From contig JACAFD010000292.1 in NCBI GenBank assembly GCA_013388555.1, positions 1 to 37,046 of the forward strand: a stretch of 37,046 nt of DNA, read 5' to 3'. The translations under genes and the position numbers were made by a program. Positions 26,822 to 36,171 of this stretch are shown one piece after another. The DNA comes from Nitrospirota bacterium (GTDB lineage: Bacteria > Nitrospirota > Nitrospiria > Nitrospirales > Nitrospiraceae). The notes beneath the pieces were generated by a model. It worked only from the letters and a program-made list of their open reading frames with translations. It ran no database searches and had not been told where the DNA came from. Each line of letters begins with the position of its first letter. The stretch's first letter is position 1.

Positions 26822-29134
26822 ATGAGTACCATCGACATGCAACAGCAGGCATTGCCGTCAGGGACTGCCGTGCTTCGCGATTTCTGGAACATGGGCATGA
26901 GAAGGAAATGGGTGATCATCACGCCCATCATTCTATCCCTCATAGCCGTGGGGATATTTTATGCACTCGCTACCAAGTACTACCGGTCCGAAACGCTGAT
27001 CTTGGTGGAGGAACAGAGGATTTCGCAGGATTATGTCAAAGGGGTCCTCGAGCCTGGATTTGAGGATCGCTTCTTCGCTATTCAGAAACAGATCATGAGC
27101 CTCGAACTGCTGGGCGGGATCATCGAGGAATTTAAGCTGTACCCTGACATCGTGGCACAACGGGGTCTGAAGGCGTCAATCGCTGAGATGAAGAAGGCTG
27201 TTGCAGTCGAGATGATAGACAAGGTCCCTGGGGCAAAGTTCACGACTCGAAAAACTGTCGATGGCTTCACGATTTCTTTCGCCTATGCCGATCCGGCTAC
27301 TGCCATGGAAGTGACGTCGAGAATTGCGTCAAGATTCATTGAAGAGAATCGCAAGAGTCACGAGCAGATCGCGGGAGAGACCACCCAGTTTTTCGACACT
27401 GAACTCGCGAGTGTAAAGAGTGACCTTGAGGCAAAAGATATTGAGATCAAGCGATTTAAATCAAGGCATATGGGGCAACTCCCTGAACAGGTGGCTGCGA
27501 ACCTGCACACGTTGGACCTGTTGCAAAACGATCTCAAAGCAGTGGATGAAGCGATTCGCCGGATCTCAGATCGCATAGCCATGGTGGATAGGTCGATGCA
27601 GGAATACCATAAGTTTGGTATCACGAATGGCATGCCAATCCGCAGTGGGTTTGAGCCAAACCCGCTCTATCAACGGCTGAATGAGCTGAAGGCGAAGCTC
27701 GTGCTGTTGAGGGCTGAATTCTGGGAAGGCTACCCGGAGATCCTTGTAACAAAGGAGGAGATTCGACAGCTTGAGCTTGAACTGATCGCTGTGGGCGGCC
27801 CCCACGCGCTCAGGGCGGGGGAGAAGGGGGAGAAATCACTTGACCCCTATCTTCTGGATCTCAAGAAGCAAGAGGCTGAGGCAAAAAGCGAGCTCGCTGT
27901 GCTTAAGCATCGCCAGGATCTCCTTTATGCCGAGAAAAAGGTCTTTGAGGAAAGAATCCAAAAAGCTCCGACGATCGAGCAGGAAATCCAGACGCTTATG
28001 CGCGACTACGAAAACATGAAAGGCAATTATCAGGCCCTTCTCGGCAAACGGCTCAATGCTCGAGTCGCTGAGAATCTGGAGAAGCGGCAGAAGGGCGCGC
28101 AATTTCGGATTCTGGATCCTGCGACAATGCCAACTGCGCCTGAGTGGCCGAAATTGGGGCTTCTTCTGGTTGTCGCGTTCCTCTTTGGAGGCACGGTGGG
28201 CGTGGGGATCTTGGTTGTACAGGAACAGCCCAATTCGCAATTCCGTACCGCTGAAGATCTTGAGCAGGCTATCGGACAGCGGGTGCTAGCCGTGATCCCC
28301 GACTTCAGCATCCTCAACGCTCCCACGACCTGGAAGCGGTTTATTCCATTTCACCAGCCAGTGGGTGGAGGGAACGGAGAGAATGGGATCGAAAGACGAC
28401 CGATAGTCGGACGGCAGCGGCTCGACCGTGGCCAAAGTAGTCTACCGTTCGATTTGGATATCATCGTGAAATACATGCCGAGATCTGTCGTGGCCGAACA
28501 ATACCGAGTGGCAGCGACTCGGCTGGCGCTCGAGAGAATTAGTGAACGATCGACGATCGTGTGCGTGACAAGTGCAGTGCCAGGTGAGGGGAAAACGACA
28601 ACGGTCGTCAATGTCGGGTATACCCTCGCGCGCGATTTGGGGAAACGCACGTTGATAGTGGACTGTGATTTCAGAAAACCTTCGTTCGCGCGGTATGCGG
28701 AAGATGTGTCTAGTCCCGGTTTGGCCGATTACCTTCGAAAGGGCCTCCCCGTGGATGAATGTTTGTTCGGATTTCCGGAGGTTCCTTGTTGGGTTATGCC
28801 TGCGGGTCAATGTGAAGATGAGTCGAACCAATTGCTGAAGACCAACCGCCTTGGCGGCCTATTCAACCAGCTTCGGGACCAATTCGAGTACATTCTCATT
28901 AATGCTCCTCCTATTCTCCCCGTAGCTGACGTAAATATGCTCTCAGGCTATGTGGACATGTTGCTACTGGTCGTACAAGCTGGTTCGACGCAGCTGAACA
29001 CTGTCAGGCGCGCACTCGGCACGTTAAAGCAAGACAAGCCGCTTAATATCATCCTGAACGGCACGCTTGGTGCAAGCCTTCCTTACTATATTCACGATTA
29101 TTGCGAGCCTGCCTACCAGAAAAGATTGGGTTGA
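26822..29134 (+). CDS. Polysaccharide co-polymerase / tyrosine autokinase (Wzc/BY-kinase)
   Basis: Wzz-like N-terminus (YYRSETLILVEEQRI), coiled coil, Walker A TSAVPGEGKTTTVVNVGYTLA, Walker A' LIVDCDFRKPSFA, C-terminal Tyr-rich YYIHDYCEPAY. ATG at 26822 preferred. Confidence 0.93.
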   Translation: MSTIDMQQQALPSGTAVLRDFWNMGMRRKWVIITPIILSLIAVGIFYALATKYYRSETLILVEEQRISQDYVKGVLEPGFEDRFFAIQKQIMSLELLGGIIEEFKLYPDIVAQRGLKASIAEMKKAVAVEMIDKVPGAKFTTRKTVDGFTISFAYADPATAMEVTSRIASRFIEENRKSHEQIAGETTQFFDTELASVKSDLEAKDIEIKRFKSRHMGQLPEQVAANLHTLDLLQNDLKAVDEAIRRISDRIAMVDRSMQEYHKFGITNGMPIRSGFEPNPLYQRLNELKAKLVLLRAEFWEGYPEILVTKEEIRQLELELIAVGGPHALRAGEKGEKSLDPYLLDLKKQEAEAKSELAVLKHRQDLLYAEKKVFEERIQKAPTIEQEIQTLMRDYENMKGNYQALLGKRLNARVAENLEKRQKGAQFRILDPATMPTAPEWPKLGLLLVVAFLFGGTVGVGILVVQEQPNSQFRTAEDLEQAIGQRVLAVIPDFSILNAPTTWKRFIPFHQPVGGGNGENGIERRPIVGRQRLDRGQSSLPFDLDIIVKYMPRSVVAEQYRVAATRLALERISERSTIVCVTSAVPGEGKTTTVVNVGYTLARDLGKRTLIVDCDFRKPSFARYAEDVSSPGLADYLRKGLPVDECLFGFPEVPCWVMPAGQCEDESNQLLKTNRLGGLFNQLRDQFEYILINAPPILPVADVNMLSGYVDMLLLVVQAGSTQLNTVRRALGTLKQDKPLNIILNGTLGASLPYYIHDYCEPAYQKRLG

Positions 29135-29258
29135 TCGCGCGTCGTTGTCATTCTCCTTTTGGCGAACCATCGGCGGTAAGGCAATCGCTCGTGCAGTCCC
29201 CGGATGGCATAGTGGAGGAGCCGAATTATGAATTTTCAGAATTATAAGAGGTCAGACT

Positions 29259-29531
29259 ATGGGCGCTGAACATTGGATTGTAAGAAAGCCGAGCGGAGAA
29301 GAATGGGGAATTATTAAGCGGTTGATCATTGATTCAACGACCAGACAAATCACTTACGCCGATGTGATTCTCGGAGAAACCGGTAGACTGATCCAGGTTC
29401 CGTGGGAGAGCTTCACGGTACAGAAGGAATGGCTCATACTTAGCATGCCAGAAGAAAGAGCAGGTACACCGGTGCAGGGAGCATCGAGGTTTGTATTAGG
29501 CGAGACAGTGACGATGGAAGTATGGCCATGA
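29259..29531 (+). CDS. PRC-barrel domain-like small protein
   Basis: WGIIKRLIIDSTTRQITYADVILGETGRLIQVPWESFTV, a PRC-barrel-like beta pattern. Confidence 0.6.
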   Translation: MGAEHWIVRKPSGEEWGIIKRLIIDSTTRQITYADVILGETGRLIQVPWESFTVQKEWLILSMPEERAGTPVQGASRFVLGETVTMEVWP

Positions 29532-29659
29532 ACGGCAATTAGCCTATGCCGACTCATCCTAATGTTATGGATACCGGGCAACTCAACGGGTGTGTGGAGT
29601 TCAGCATGTATCTGGCCACGTCGCCGGTACAGGCCTCTATGATAACAGAGGGTGAATAG

Positions 29660-31513
29660 ATGGCACCGCCATCAATTCTTGGCATTTCTGCGTATTACCA
29701 CGACAGTGCCGCCTGCCTGGTGCGGGACGGCGAGATTGTGGCGGCGGCCCAAGAAGAGCGGTTTACCCGCAAGAAGCATGATCCGGGATTCCCTCGCCGC
29801 GCGGTGGAGTATTGTCTGGCCCAGGCTGGGATCGGTATCAAAGATCTGACCTATGTCGTCTTTTACGACAAGCCGCTGATCAAGTTTGAGCGGTTGCTGG
29901 AAACGTACGTGGATTTCGCTCCCCAAGGGATTCACTCCTTTCTGGCGGCAATGCCCGTATGGCTGAAAGAGAAACTCTTGCTGCGCACCCTGTTGCAAAA
30001 AGAAGTGTTGGCCTGTGCGCCCGGCCTCAGCAAATCGGCCTTGCCGGAGTTCCTCTTTGGCGAACATCATGAGTCCCACGCGGCGTCAGCGTTTTATCCC
30101 TCCCCCTTTGAACGGGCGGGGGTGCTGTGCATGGACGGGGTCGGGGAGTGGGCGACCACCTCGGCGTGGCTGGGGGAAGGCAACCGGCTGACCCCGCTCT
30201 GGGAGATTCCCTTTCCGCACTCGATCGGGTTGTTGTATTCGGCCTTCACCTATTACACGGGGTTCAAAGTCAATTCGGGGGAATACAAAGTCATGGGATT
30301 GGCGCCGTACGGCGAGCCCAAGTACGTCAAGGCCATCTATGAACACCTGATCGATCTCAAGCCGGACGGCACGTTCAGAATGAACATGGAGTATTTCAAC
30401 TACTGCACCGGCTTGACCATGACGAGCCGGAAATTTGACAGCATATTCGGCGGCCCTCCGCGCAAGCCCGAATCGAAGTTTGGGCAGCGGGAAATGGATT
30501 TGGCCCGGTCGATTCAGGAGGTGACCGAGGAAGTCATGCTGCGGCTGTCGCGGACGATGCATCGGGAAACGGGCGTGGACTATCTCTGCTTGGCTGGCGG
30601 GGTGGCGCTCAATTGCGTGGGTAATGGCCGGGTGCTTCGCGAGGGCCCGTTTAAAGGGCTATGGATTCAGCCGGCGGCCGGCGATGCCGGGGGCGCGGTG
30701 GGGGCAGCGCTGAGCGCCTGGCACCAGTATGAGAACCAGCCTCGGACCGCCGACAATATGCACGACAAGATGCAGGGGAGCTATCTGGGGCCGGCCTTCA
30801 GCAACGAGGAGGTCGAAGCCAGGCTGAAGAGGATAGGCGCGGTCTATCGTCGGATCGAGGAGCCGGAGTTGTATGGGCAGGTGGCTGAGGAACTGGCTGC
30901 GGGTAAAGTCGTGGGGTGGCATCAAGGCCGGATGGAGTTTGGGCCGCGCTCCCTGGGTGGGCGCAGCATTCTCGGGGATGCGCGCAACACCTCTATGCAG
31001 TCCGTGCTGAACCTCAAGATTAAGTATCGTGAGTCGTTCCGACCCTTTGCGCCGTCCGTGTTGCGAGAACGGGTGTCGGACTACTTCCAGATGGACTGTG
31101 ATAGCCCCTACATGCTGCTCGTGGCGCCGGTGCTTGAAAAGCGACGGCTGCCCTTCAATTCGGGCCAGAGCAAGCTATGGGGCATTGAGTTGCTCAATGT
31201 GCCCCGCTCGGATATCCCTTCCGTCACGCACATCGACTACTCGGCCCGAGTCCAGACGGTCCATGATGAGACGAATCCCCGGTACTACCAGTTGCTCAAG
31301 GCGTTCGAGGCCAAGACGGGGTATGCCACCTGTGTGAATACGTCGTTTAATGTGCGAGGCGAGCCCATTGTGTGTACGCCGGAGGATGCCTATCGCTGCT
31401 TCATGCGGACGGAGATGGATGTCCTGGTGATCGAGAATTGTGTCCTACGGAAAGAGGAGCAGAAGCCCCTCGAAGGGGATTCGGATTGGAAGAAAGAATT
31501 CGAACTCGATTAG
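29660..31513 (+). CDS. Carbamoyltransferase (NodU/CmcH family)
   Basis: ILGISAYYHDSAACLVRDGEIVAAAQEERFTRKKHDPGFP; GEHHESHAASAFYPSPFERAGVLCMDGVGEW; CLAGGVALNCVGNGRVL; GWHQGRMEFGPRSLGGRSILGDAR. Confidence 0.97.
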   Translation: MAPPSILGISAYYHDSAACLVRDGEIVAAAQEERFTRKKHDPGFPRRAVEYCLAQAGIGIKDLTYVVFYDKPLIKFERLLETYVDFAPQGIHSFLAAMPVWLKEKLLLRTLLQKEVLACAPGLSKSALPEFLFGEHHESHAASAFYPSPFERAGVLCMDGVGEWATTSAWLGEGNRLTPLWEIPFPHSIGLLYSAFTYYTGFKVNSGEYKVMGLAPYGEPKYVKAIYEHLIDLKPDGTFRMNMEYFNYCTGLTMTSRKFDSIFGGPPRKPESKFGQREMDLARSIQEVTEEVMLRLSRTMHRETGVDYLCLAGGVALNCVGNGRVLREGPFKGLWIQPAAGDAGGAVGAALSAWHQYENQPRTADNMHDKMQGSYLGPAFSNEEVEARLKRIGAVYRRIEEPELYGQVAEELAAGKVVGWHQGRMEFGPRSLGGRSILGDARNTSMQSVLNLKIKYRESFRPFAPSVLRERVSDYFQMDCDSPYMLLVAPVLEKRRLPFNSGQSKLWGIELLNVPRSDIPSVTHIDYSARVQTVHDETNPRYYQLLKAFEAKTGYATCVNTSFNVRGEPIVCTPEDAYRCFMRTEMDVLVIENCVLRKEEQKPLEGDSDWKKEFELD

Positions 31514-31525
31514 CTGAACGGGGGG

Positions 31526-31930
31526 ATGGAGATAATGGAACAAGCAGCGACAAGGAAAGAGCTCCGGCAGTTTGGACTGTTGGTCGGCACGGTCTTTACC
31601 GTGATCGGGCTGTGGCCGTTCGTCTTTCGGGGCGAGCCGTTCCGGCTGTGGGCGCTCGGTGCAGGCGGGCTCCTCATCCTGTTGGGCGCCCTTCTTCCCT
31701 CGGTTTTGGCGCCGATCCACACCGGATGGATGTGGGTCGGGCATATTCTGGGGTGGATCAATACGCGAATACTGCTCGGCATCGTGTTTTATGGGTTAGT
31801 GACGCCGATCGGCCTCGTCTTTCGTCTCCTGGGAAAGGCGACGATGCGGCAGGGGTTCGCCGAATCGAGTACGACCTACCGAGTGGTCCGAACTCCGCGA
31901 CCTCCTTCCCATATGAAACATCAATTTTGA
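31526..31930 (+). CDS. SxtJ-family small membrane protein
   Basis: ~130 aa, two hydrophobic hairpins, start 12 nt after the carbamoyltransferase stop; RQFGLLVGTVFTVIGLWPF...WALGAGGLLILLGALLPSVLAPIHTGWMWVGHILGWINTRILLGIVFYGLVTPIGLVFRLLGK. Confidence 0.8.
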   Translation: MEIMEQAATRKELRQFGLLVGTVFTVIGLWPFVFRGEPFRLWALGAGGLLILLGALLPSVLAPIHTGWMWVGHILGWINTRILLGIVFYGLVTPIGLVFRLLGKATMRQGFAESSTTYRVVRTPRPPSHMKHQF

Positions 31931-31956
31931 GCATAACCAGTGCAATGAGGTGTGCC

Positions 31957-32109
31957 ATGGGCGAGTTTGTGATGGAACTCTGGGCCTTTATGAAGGAGCG
32001 AAAGAAGTTTTGGCTCCTTCCCATCATTGTCGTGCTCGTACTCCTTGGAAGTCTGATTGTCCTGACGCAGGGATCGGCGGTTGCTCCGTTTATCTACACG
32101 CTTTTTTAA
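31957..32109 (+). CDS. DUF5989-like 50-aa single-TM protein
   Basis: MGEFVMELWAFMKERKKFWLLPIIVVLVLLGSLIVLTQGSAVAPFIYTLF. Lies inside the larger track ORF 31372-32109, whose upstream part is out of frame with the carbamoyltransferase and SxtJ genes. Confidence 0.75.
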   Translation: MGEFVMELWAFMKERKKFWLLPIIVVLVLLGSLIVLTQGSAVAPFIYTLF

Positions 32110-32596
32110 ATGGGCTCCTCTCCTCGGTGAAATGGGGCAATGAAGCGCAAGAAACTGCATTGTTAGTGGCACTGTACGTCAATAGAGGCAGCTCCACTTT
32201 TGTCTGCGAGATTGCATAATCTATTAAGGAGGACCGGTCTCATTCGCTAACCTGCTTTCGTGCTCCTGCCAGAATATCCGCCATAGCGTAACGGATTCCC
32301 GCCTTTACCACAGTTTTTATACCCACGGTCATTGCAACGTTCAACGACTCTCTTCCAGTAATCTTCCAATCAAGAGGTTCGAGAACGCTCGCACCTCTCC
32401 TCGCGGTTAAGGCAGTACCTGCCACCGGTCGGCTCTCGCCTTATCCAGCCCCCAATTATCCATGAACCCTTCTGCCGCAATCGCGGATGCCTGAATCAAG
32501 CGAGATGGGCGAGACTGGCGGGAAAAGCGCGACTCCGCCATTTCCCGAGGAACCGTCAGGAATGATACGGGGTCTTATCAGCTGTATCCGGAGGCA

Positions 32597-33316
32597 TCAA
32601 CTGGTGCCGAATTCAACAAGCCCCTGCCGGTGGGCCGCGATGAGCAGCTGTTGCCGATTGGAGACATGCAGCTTACTAAAGATCGCGGTAAAGTGATGGC
32701 GGACCGTCGTTTCTGAAATACACAGCCGATCCGCGATTTCTATATTTGTGAAACCCTTCGCCAGCGACTGTATGACCTCTCGTTCTCGAGAGGTGAGGCT
32801 CTCAATAAACCCCACCCGCTTGAGATCATTGGTTCTGGCCGAAGGCGCATCGCTGATCAGTCCGGTGGCGGGTTGCGCAGGTCGAGGACCCATGGATCTT
32901 GGAACGTTGCCGCACAGGGATTCAATGACGGCAAACAGTACGGCAGCCGGTTGAATGGTCAACACGACTCCTTCGGCGCCCGCTGCTAAAGCCTCGCGTG
33001 TCAACGTCTCATCGTGCAATCCACTCAGCACCAAAATGCGCGAGTCGGCGGCCGCCGCGCGCAATGCTCTGATGAGCGCTGACGTGTCTGCATCGACCAG
33101 TTTCAGATCGACGATGACGACCTGTGGCTTTTCACGGACGGTGATCTCCACCGCCTGAGAGCTCACGGCGACTTCAGCAATTTCTGAAACGAACGGAGAC
33201 TCTTTCAAGATCATGTGCAATCCCCTGCGCAGGACAGGATTGTTACTAATCAGCGCGATTCTGAGTGCACCGGCGCTCGATTCATGGATAGCCGATTGCT
33301 TCATCTTGCTTCTCAT
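32597..33316 (-). CDS. NarL/FixJ-type response regulator (degenerate receiver + LuxR HTH)
   Basis: C-terminal LTSREREVIQSLAKGFTNIEIADRLCISETTVRHHFTAIFSKLHVSNRQQLLIAA; receiver with VIVDLKL and ILVLSG. Confidence 0.92.
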   Translation of the reverse strand: MRSKMKQSAIHESSAGALRIALISNNPVLRRGLHMILKESPFVSEIAEVAVSSQAVEITVREKPQVVIVDLKLVDADTSALIRALRAAAADSRILVLSGLHDETLTREALAAGAEGVVLTIQPAAVLFAVIESLCGNVPRSMGPRPAQPATGLISDAPSARTNDLKRVGFIESLTSREREVIQSLAKGFTNIEIADRLCISETTVRHHFTAIFSKLHVSNRQQLLIAAHRQGLVEFGTS

Positions 33317-33487
33317 ACCTCGTATGATTCCGGCCTTCGTAGCCGAAGCAGCCTCTTTGGCGGCCGGGTTGCTGTAGGAGTATCATTCAGGGCTTGTGTA
33401 GTACGCGGGCTAGGGTCTCATGTCGTAAGCTTCCCCGTCAAGGGGACAAGGGCGCTCTTCATGAATGCCACGACCGGTCCAGGAGAA

Positions 33488-33505
33488 CTAGGACCCAAGT
33501 CCTAG
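33488..33505. promoter_or_regulatory. Inverted repeat CTAGGAC-CCAA-GTCCTAG, candidate operator
   Basis: Perfect 7-bp arms with a 4-nt spacer, in the divergent intergenic region between the response regulator (-) and anmK (+). Confidence 0.4.
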
Positions 33506-33911
33506 ATTAGAGGGAGGAATTACCAGCGCCTACATCGTAGTGATCGATGAGGGCACGTGACTTGCTTAAAGTTGGAGAAAGGTGCGTTGGTGCCCTTTAG
33601 GTTCGATCGGTTGAAGATAGAGAAGATAATCCGCTCGACGCGCTGCACAGTCACGACACACACCATCGGTCGGGTCCGGCGTCGTGCTTCGATCAAGCAC
33701 CGCACAAGTCTTGCCAACTCGGCCGGGTGTCCTGGGCGAGGTCGCCCCAGAACTGGTCCCGGACCTCGGCGATGAAATGTGGCCACTGCCCGGTCCATTG
33801 TGCGGGTTCGTTGGAGTCGGTCCCGCCGTCTTCCCAGTTGACCCCGCCTGATAGTTCTATTAGCGTAGCGATCATACAACTCTGCTGGGTGGTTACTGGG
33901 GGGAGCAAAGA

Positions 33912-35090
33912 ATGCATGTCGTGGGACTCATGTCTGGCACATCCGGTGATGGTGTCGACGCAGCACTTGTGGATATTACCAGGCGAGGTCGTTCCCTGAA
34001 GGCGGGGACACTTGCGGCACATACGTTGGCCTACCCACGCTCATTACAGCAGCGTATTCTCTCCGCGTCAGTTTCCGGGACGGTCGCGGATGTGTGTCAC
34101 CTCAATGCGTTGCTTGGCGAATGGTTTGCGAATGCGGCGCTGCTCGTGATTCGGCAGGCAAAACTTCAGCCGAGCGACGTGGCGTTGATAGGCTCTCATG
34201 GGCAAACTCTGCACCATCTTCCGCATGGGATCCATGCCACCGGCGTCGGCGCGATCCGCTCTACCCTCCAAATCGCCGAGCCGGCCGTCATTGCCGAAAG
34301 AACCGGGATCACGACCGTGGCCAATTTCCGTTCACGTGACATTGCCGCAGGGGGCCAGGGGGCTCCGCTGGCGCCTGTCGCCCATGCGTTGCTTTTGAAG
34401 CACGCGCGTCGTGCCAGGTTGGTGGTGAATCTCGGGGGCATCAGCAACGTGACGTATGTACCGAAAGGCGGACACCTCAGCGGGGTCCAGGCGTTCGATA
34501 CCGGGCCTGCCAATATGGTGCTCGATGGTCTTATGGCGCGTGTGACCGACGGGCGGCTGTCGATGGATCGTGATGGAAAGTTGGCCATGAAAGGGCGGGT
34601 CGATTCACGACTGTTGGGTAAGTTACTCGCGCATCCTTTTCTCTCCAAACGGCCGCCCAAATCGACCGGGCGGGAAGCTTTCGGTCCTGATCTCGTCGAA
34701 GAACTGATCGCGATTCAGCAGCAACGCAGTCTCTCGATAGAGGATCTGTTGGCGACCTGCAGTATGTGGACTGCCAAGGCGGTTGTAACTTCGCGCCGTT
34801 GGATAACCGGCGAGATCGATGAGGTGGTGGTGGGAGGTGGTGGAGTCAGAAACCGTATGATTATGAGTCAGCTCGCGACAGAATTCGCCCCGGTTCCGGT
34901 CACCACATTTGAGACCTTAGGGTGGGATAGCAAGGTGTTTGAGGCCGTGGCCTTTGCCCTATTGGCGTATCAAACTGTGACGGGGCAGTGGGGCAACATC
35001 CCGTCTGTGACGGGGGCGAACCATCCGGTCCTTCTTGGCACGATTGTCCCGAACGGACCGCGCTGGCGCGAATCGCTTCCTGCGCGGTAG
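33912..35090 (+). CDS. anmK: Anhydro-N-acetylmuramic acid kinase
   Basis: MHVVGLMSGTSGDGVDAALVDI; IGSHGQTLHHLPHG; TVANFRSRDIAAGGQGAPLAPVAHALL; LNLGGISNVTYVP-like VVNLGGISNVTYVP; FDTGPANMVLDGL. Confidence 0.97.
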   Translation: MHVVGLMSGTSGDGVDAALVDITRRGRSLKAGTLAAHTLAYPRSLQQRILSASVSGTVADVCHLNALLGEWFANAALLVIRQAKLQPSDVALIGSHGQTLHHLPHGIHATGVGAIRSTLQIAEPAVIAERTGITTVANFRSRDIAAGGQGAPLAPVAHALLLKHARRARLVVNLGGISNVTYVPKGGHLSGVQAFDTGPANMVLDGLMARVTDGRLSMDRDGKLAMKGRVDSRLLGKLLAHPFLSKRPPKSTGREAFGPDLVEELIAIQQQRSLSIEDLLATCSMWTAKAVVTSRRWITGEIDEVVVGGGGVRNRMIMSQLATEFAPVPVTTFETLGWDSKVFEAVAFALLAYQTVTGQWGNIPSVTGANHPVLLGTIVPNGPRWRESLPAR

Positions 35091-35098
35091 TCGCGATA

Positions 35099-35611
35099 AT
35101 GGAGATTGTATCCATCCTAATTGTCATCGCGTTCCTGGGTTTCCTGGTTTGGCGCTTGAAGGGCTCGTCAACCACTGGACCATCCGGGAAAGAGACCTTT
35201 GTACTTCCTTCTGGCGTCACGCTCCGTCCCCAGCCACTTCTGACCGACACAGATCTTCTCCTCTACAATCTCATACGTTTGGCCGTGGAAGACCATTATC
35301 TGGTTTTTGCGAGGGTTCCCCTCTGGGCTGTCGTCAGTGTCGAGGCGGAAGGTAAGACCCGGTCGCAGGTGTTGCGGCAAATCGCGCTGAAGCAACTGGA
35401 CTTCGTGTTGGTCCACCCAGGAACGAAGGCTGCAGAACAAGTTGTGTTGCTTGAGGATGGTTTCCCCCCTCAGCCGCACGAGGTCATTCGGAGACGGGAG
35501 ATCCAGTCTGTGTTACAGGCAGCCGGCATCACATTGATCACCTTGAAACCCCATACGTCCTATACGGTGTCTCAACTGGCCCAGATGTTTGGCGTCGGTG
35601 AAGGCGAGTGA
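35099..35611 (+). CDS. Membrane-anchored DUF2726-like protein
   Basis: N-terminal TM IVSILIVIAFLGFLVWRL; LTDTDLLLYNLIRLAVEDHYLVFARVPLWAVVSVEAE...QIALKQLDFVLVHPGTKAAEQVVLLED. ATG at 35099 preferred over the track start at 34988 inside anmK. Confidence 0.65.
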   Translation: MEIVSILIVIAFLGFLVWRLKGSSTTGPSGKETFVLPSGVTLRPQPLLTDTDLLLYNLIRLAVEDHYLVFARVPLWAVVSVEAEGKTRSQVLRQIALKQLDFVLVHPGTKAAEQVVLLEDGFPPQPHEVIRRREIQSVLQAAGITLITLKPHTSYTVSQLAQMFGVGEGE

Positions 35612-35658
35612 CGGTCACTGCGATTGCTGTCGTCCTCTGTACCTGTGTTGAGGTGGCA

Positions 35659-36171
35659 CTAGTCGGAAAGGCCGTTGCCGGTTAGTTGAGGGGCTGGCTC
35701 CGCATCTCGCACCGGCGCGGCGTCGAGGGCCTTCCGTGCAAGCTCTGCTTCCGGGCTTTCAGGATATTCATCGATCACCCGCTCATACATTGTACGGGCC
35801 TTCTCGTGATCCTTCAGCCTTGTGTAGGTTTGCCCGATTTTCAAGGTCGAGGCTGCAAGCTTCGGACTGAGTGGGTAGTAGGACACAACATGGTAGAAGG
35901 TCTTCAAGGCTTCTTTGTAACGGCCCAGTCGGTACTGGCATTCTCCCATCCAGTATTGTGCGTTGGCTGCTAACGAAGACTGGCCGTGGAGTTCGAGAAA
36001 GAGTCGAAAGCCAGCCAGTGCGGCTTCGTAATCTCTGTGTTTGTATTCCTCCATTACTCGATCGTAGAGGTGGCGAGTAGCATCCTGCCTGTTGGAGGGG
36101 GCGGCCAGGGCGAGATTGAGAGAAAGCAGCATCGCCGCCACTCCTGAAAGCACGGTCATCAGCATCTTCAT
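35659..36171 (-). CDS. Periplasmic TPR protein, YbgF/CpoB-like C-terminal domain
   Basis: Signal peptide MKMLMTVLSGVAAMLLSLNLALAA; YKHRDYEAALAGFRLFLELHGQSSLAANAQYWMGECQYRLGRYKEALKTFYHVVSYYPLSPKLAASTLKIGQTYTRLKDHEKARTMYERVIDEYPESPEAELA. Confidence 0.88.
   Translation of the reverse strand: MKMLMTVLSGVAAMLLSLNLALAAPSNRQDATRHLYDRVMEEYKHRDYEAALAGFRLFLELHGQSSLAANAQYWMGECQYRLGRYKEALKTFYHVVSYYPLSPKLAASTLKIGQTYTRLKDHEKARTMYERVIDEYPESPEAELARKALDAAPVRDAEPAPQLTGNGLSD

Noticed and set aside
31372-31956. Upstream part of the 245-aa ORF 31372-32109
   Set aside because: Out-of-frame overlap with carbamoyltransferase and SxtJ. Only the last 50 residues (from 31957) look real.
33693-33875. 60-aa minus-strand ORF MIATLIELSGGVNWEDGGTDSNEPAQWTGQWPHFIAEVRDQFWGDLAQDTRPSWQDLCGA
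   Set aside because: The W/D pattern faintly recalls CsbD-like proteins, but the match is too weak and the expected KGKxKExxG core is absent. A remnant is possible, so BLASTP would be needed.
35607-35619. AGTGAC-G-GTCACT palindrome at the end of the DUF2726-like gene as a terminator
   Set aside because: Only 6-bp arms, 1-nt centre and no U-tract; not a credible intrinsic terminator.
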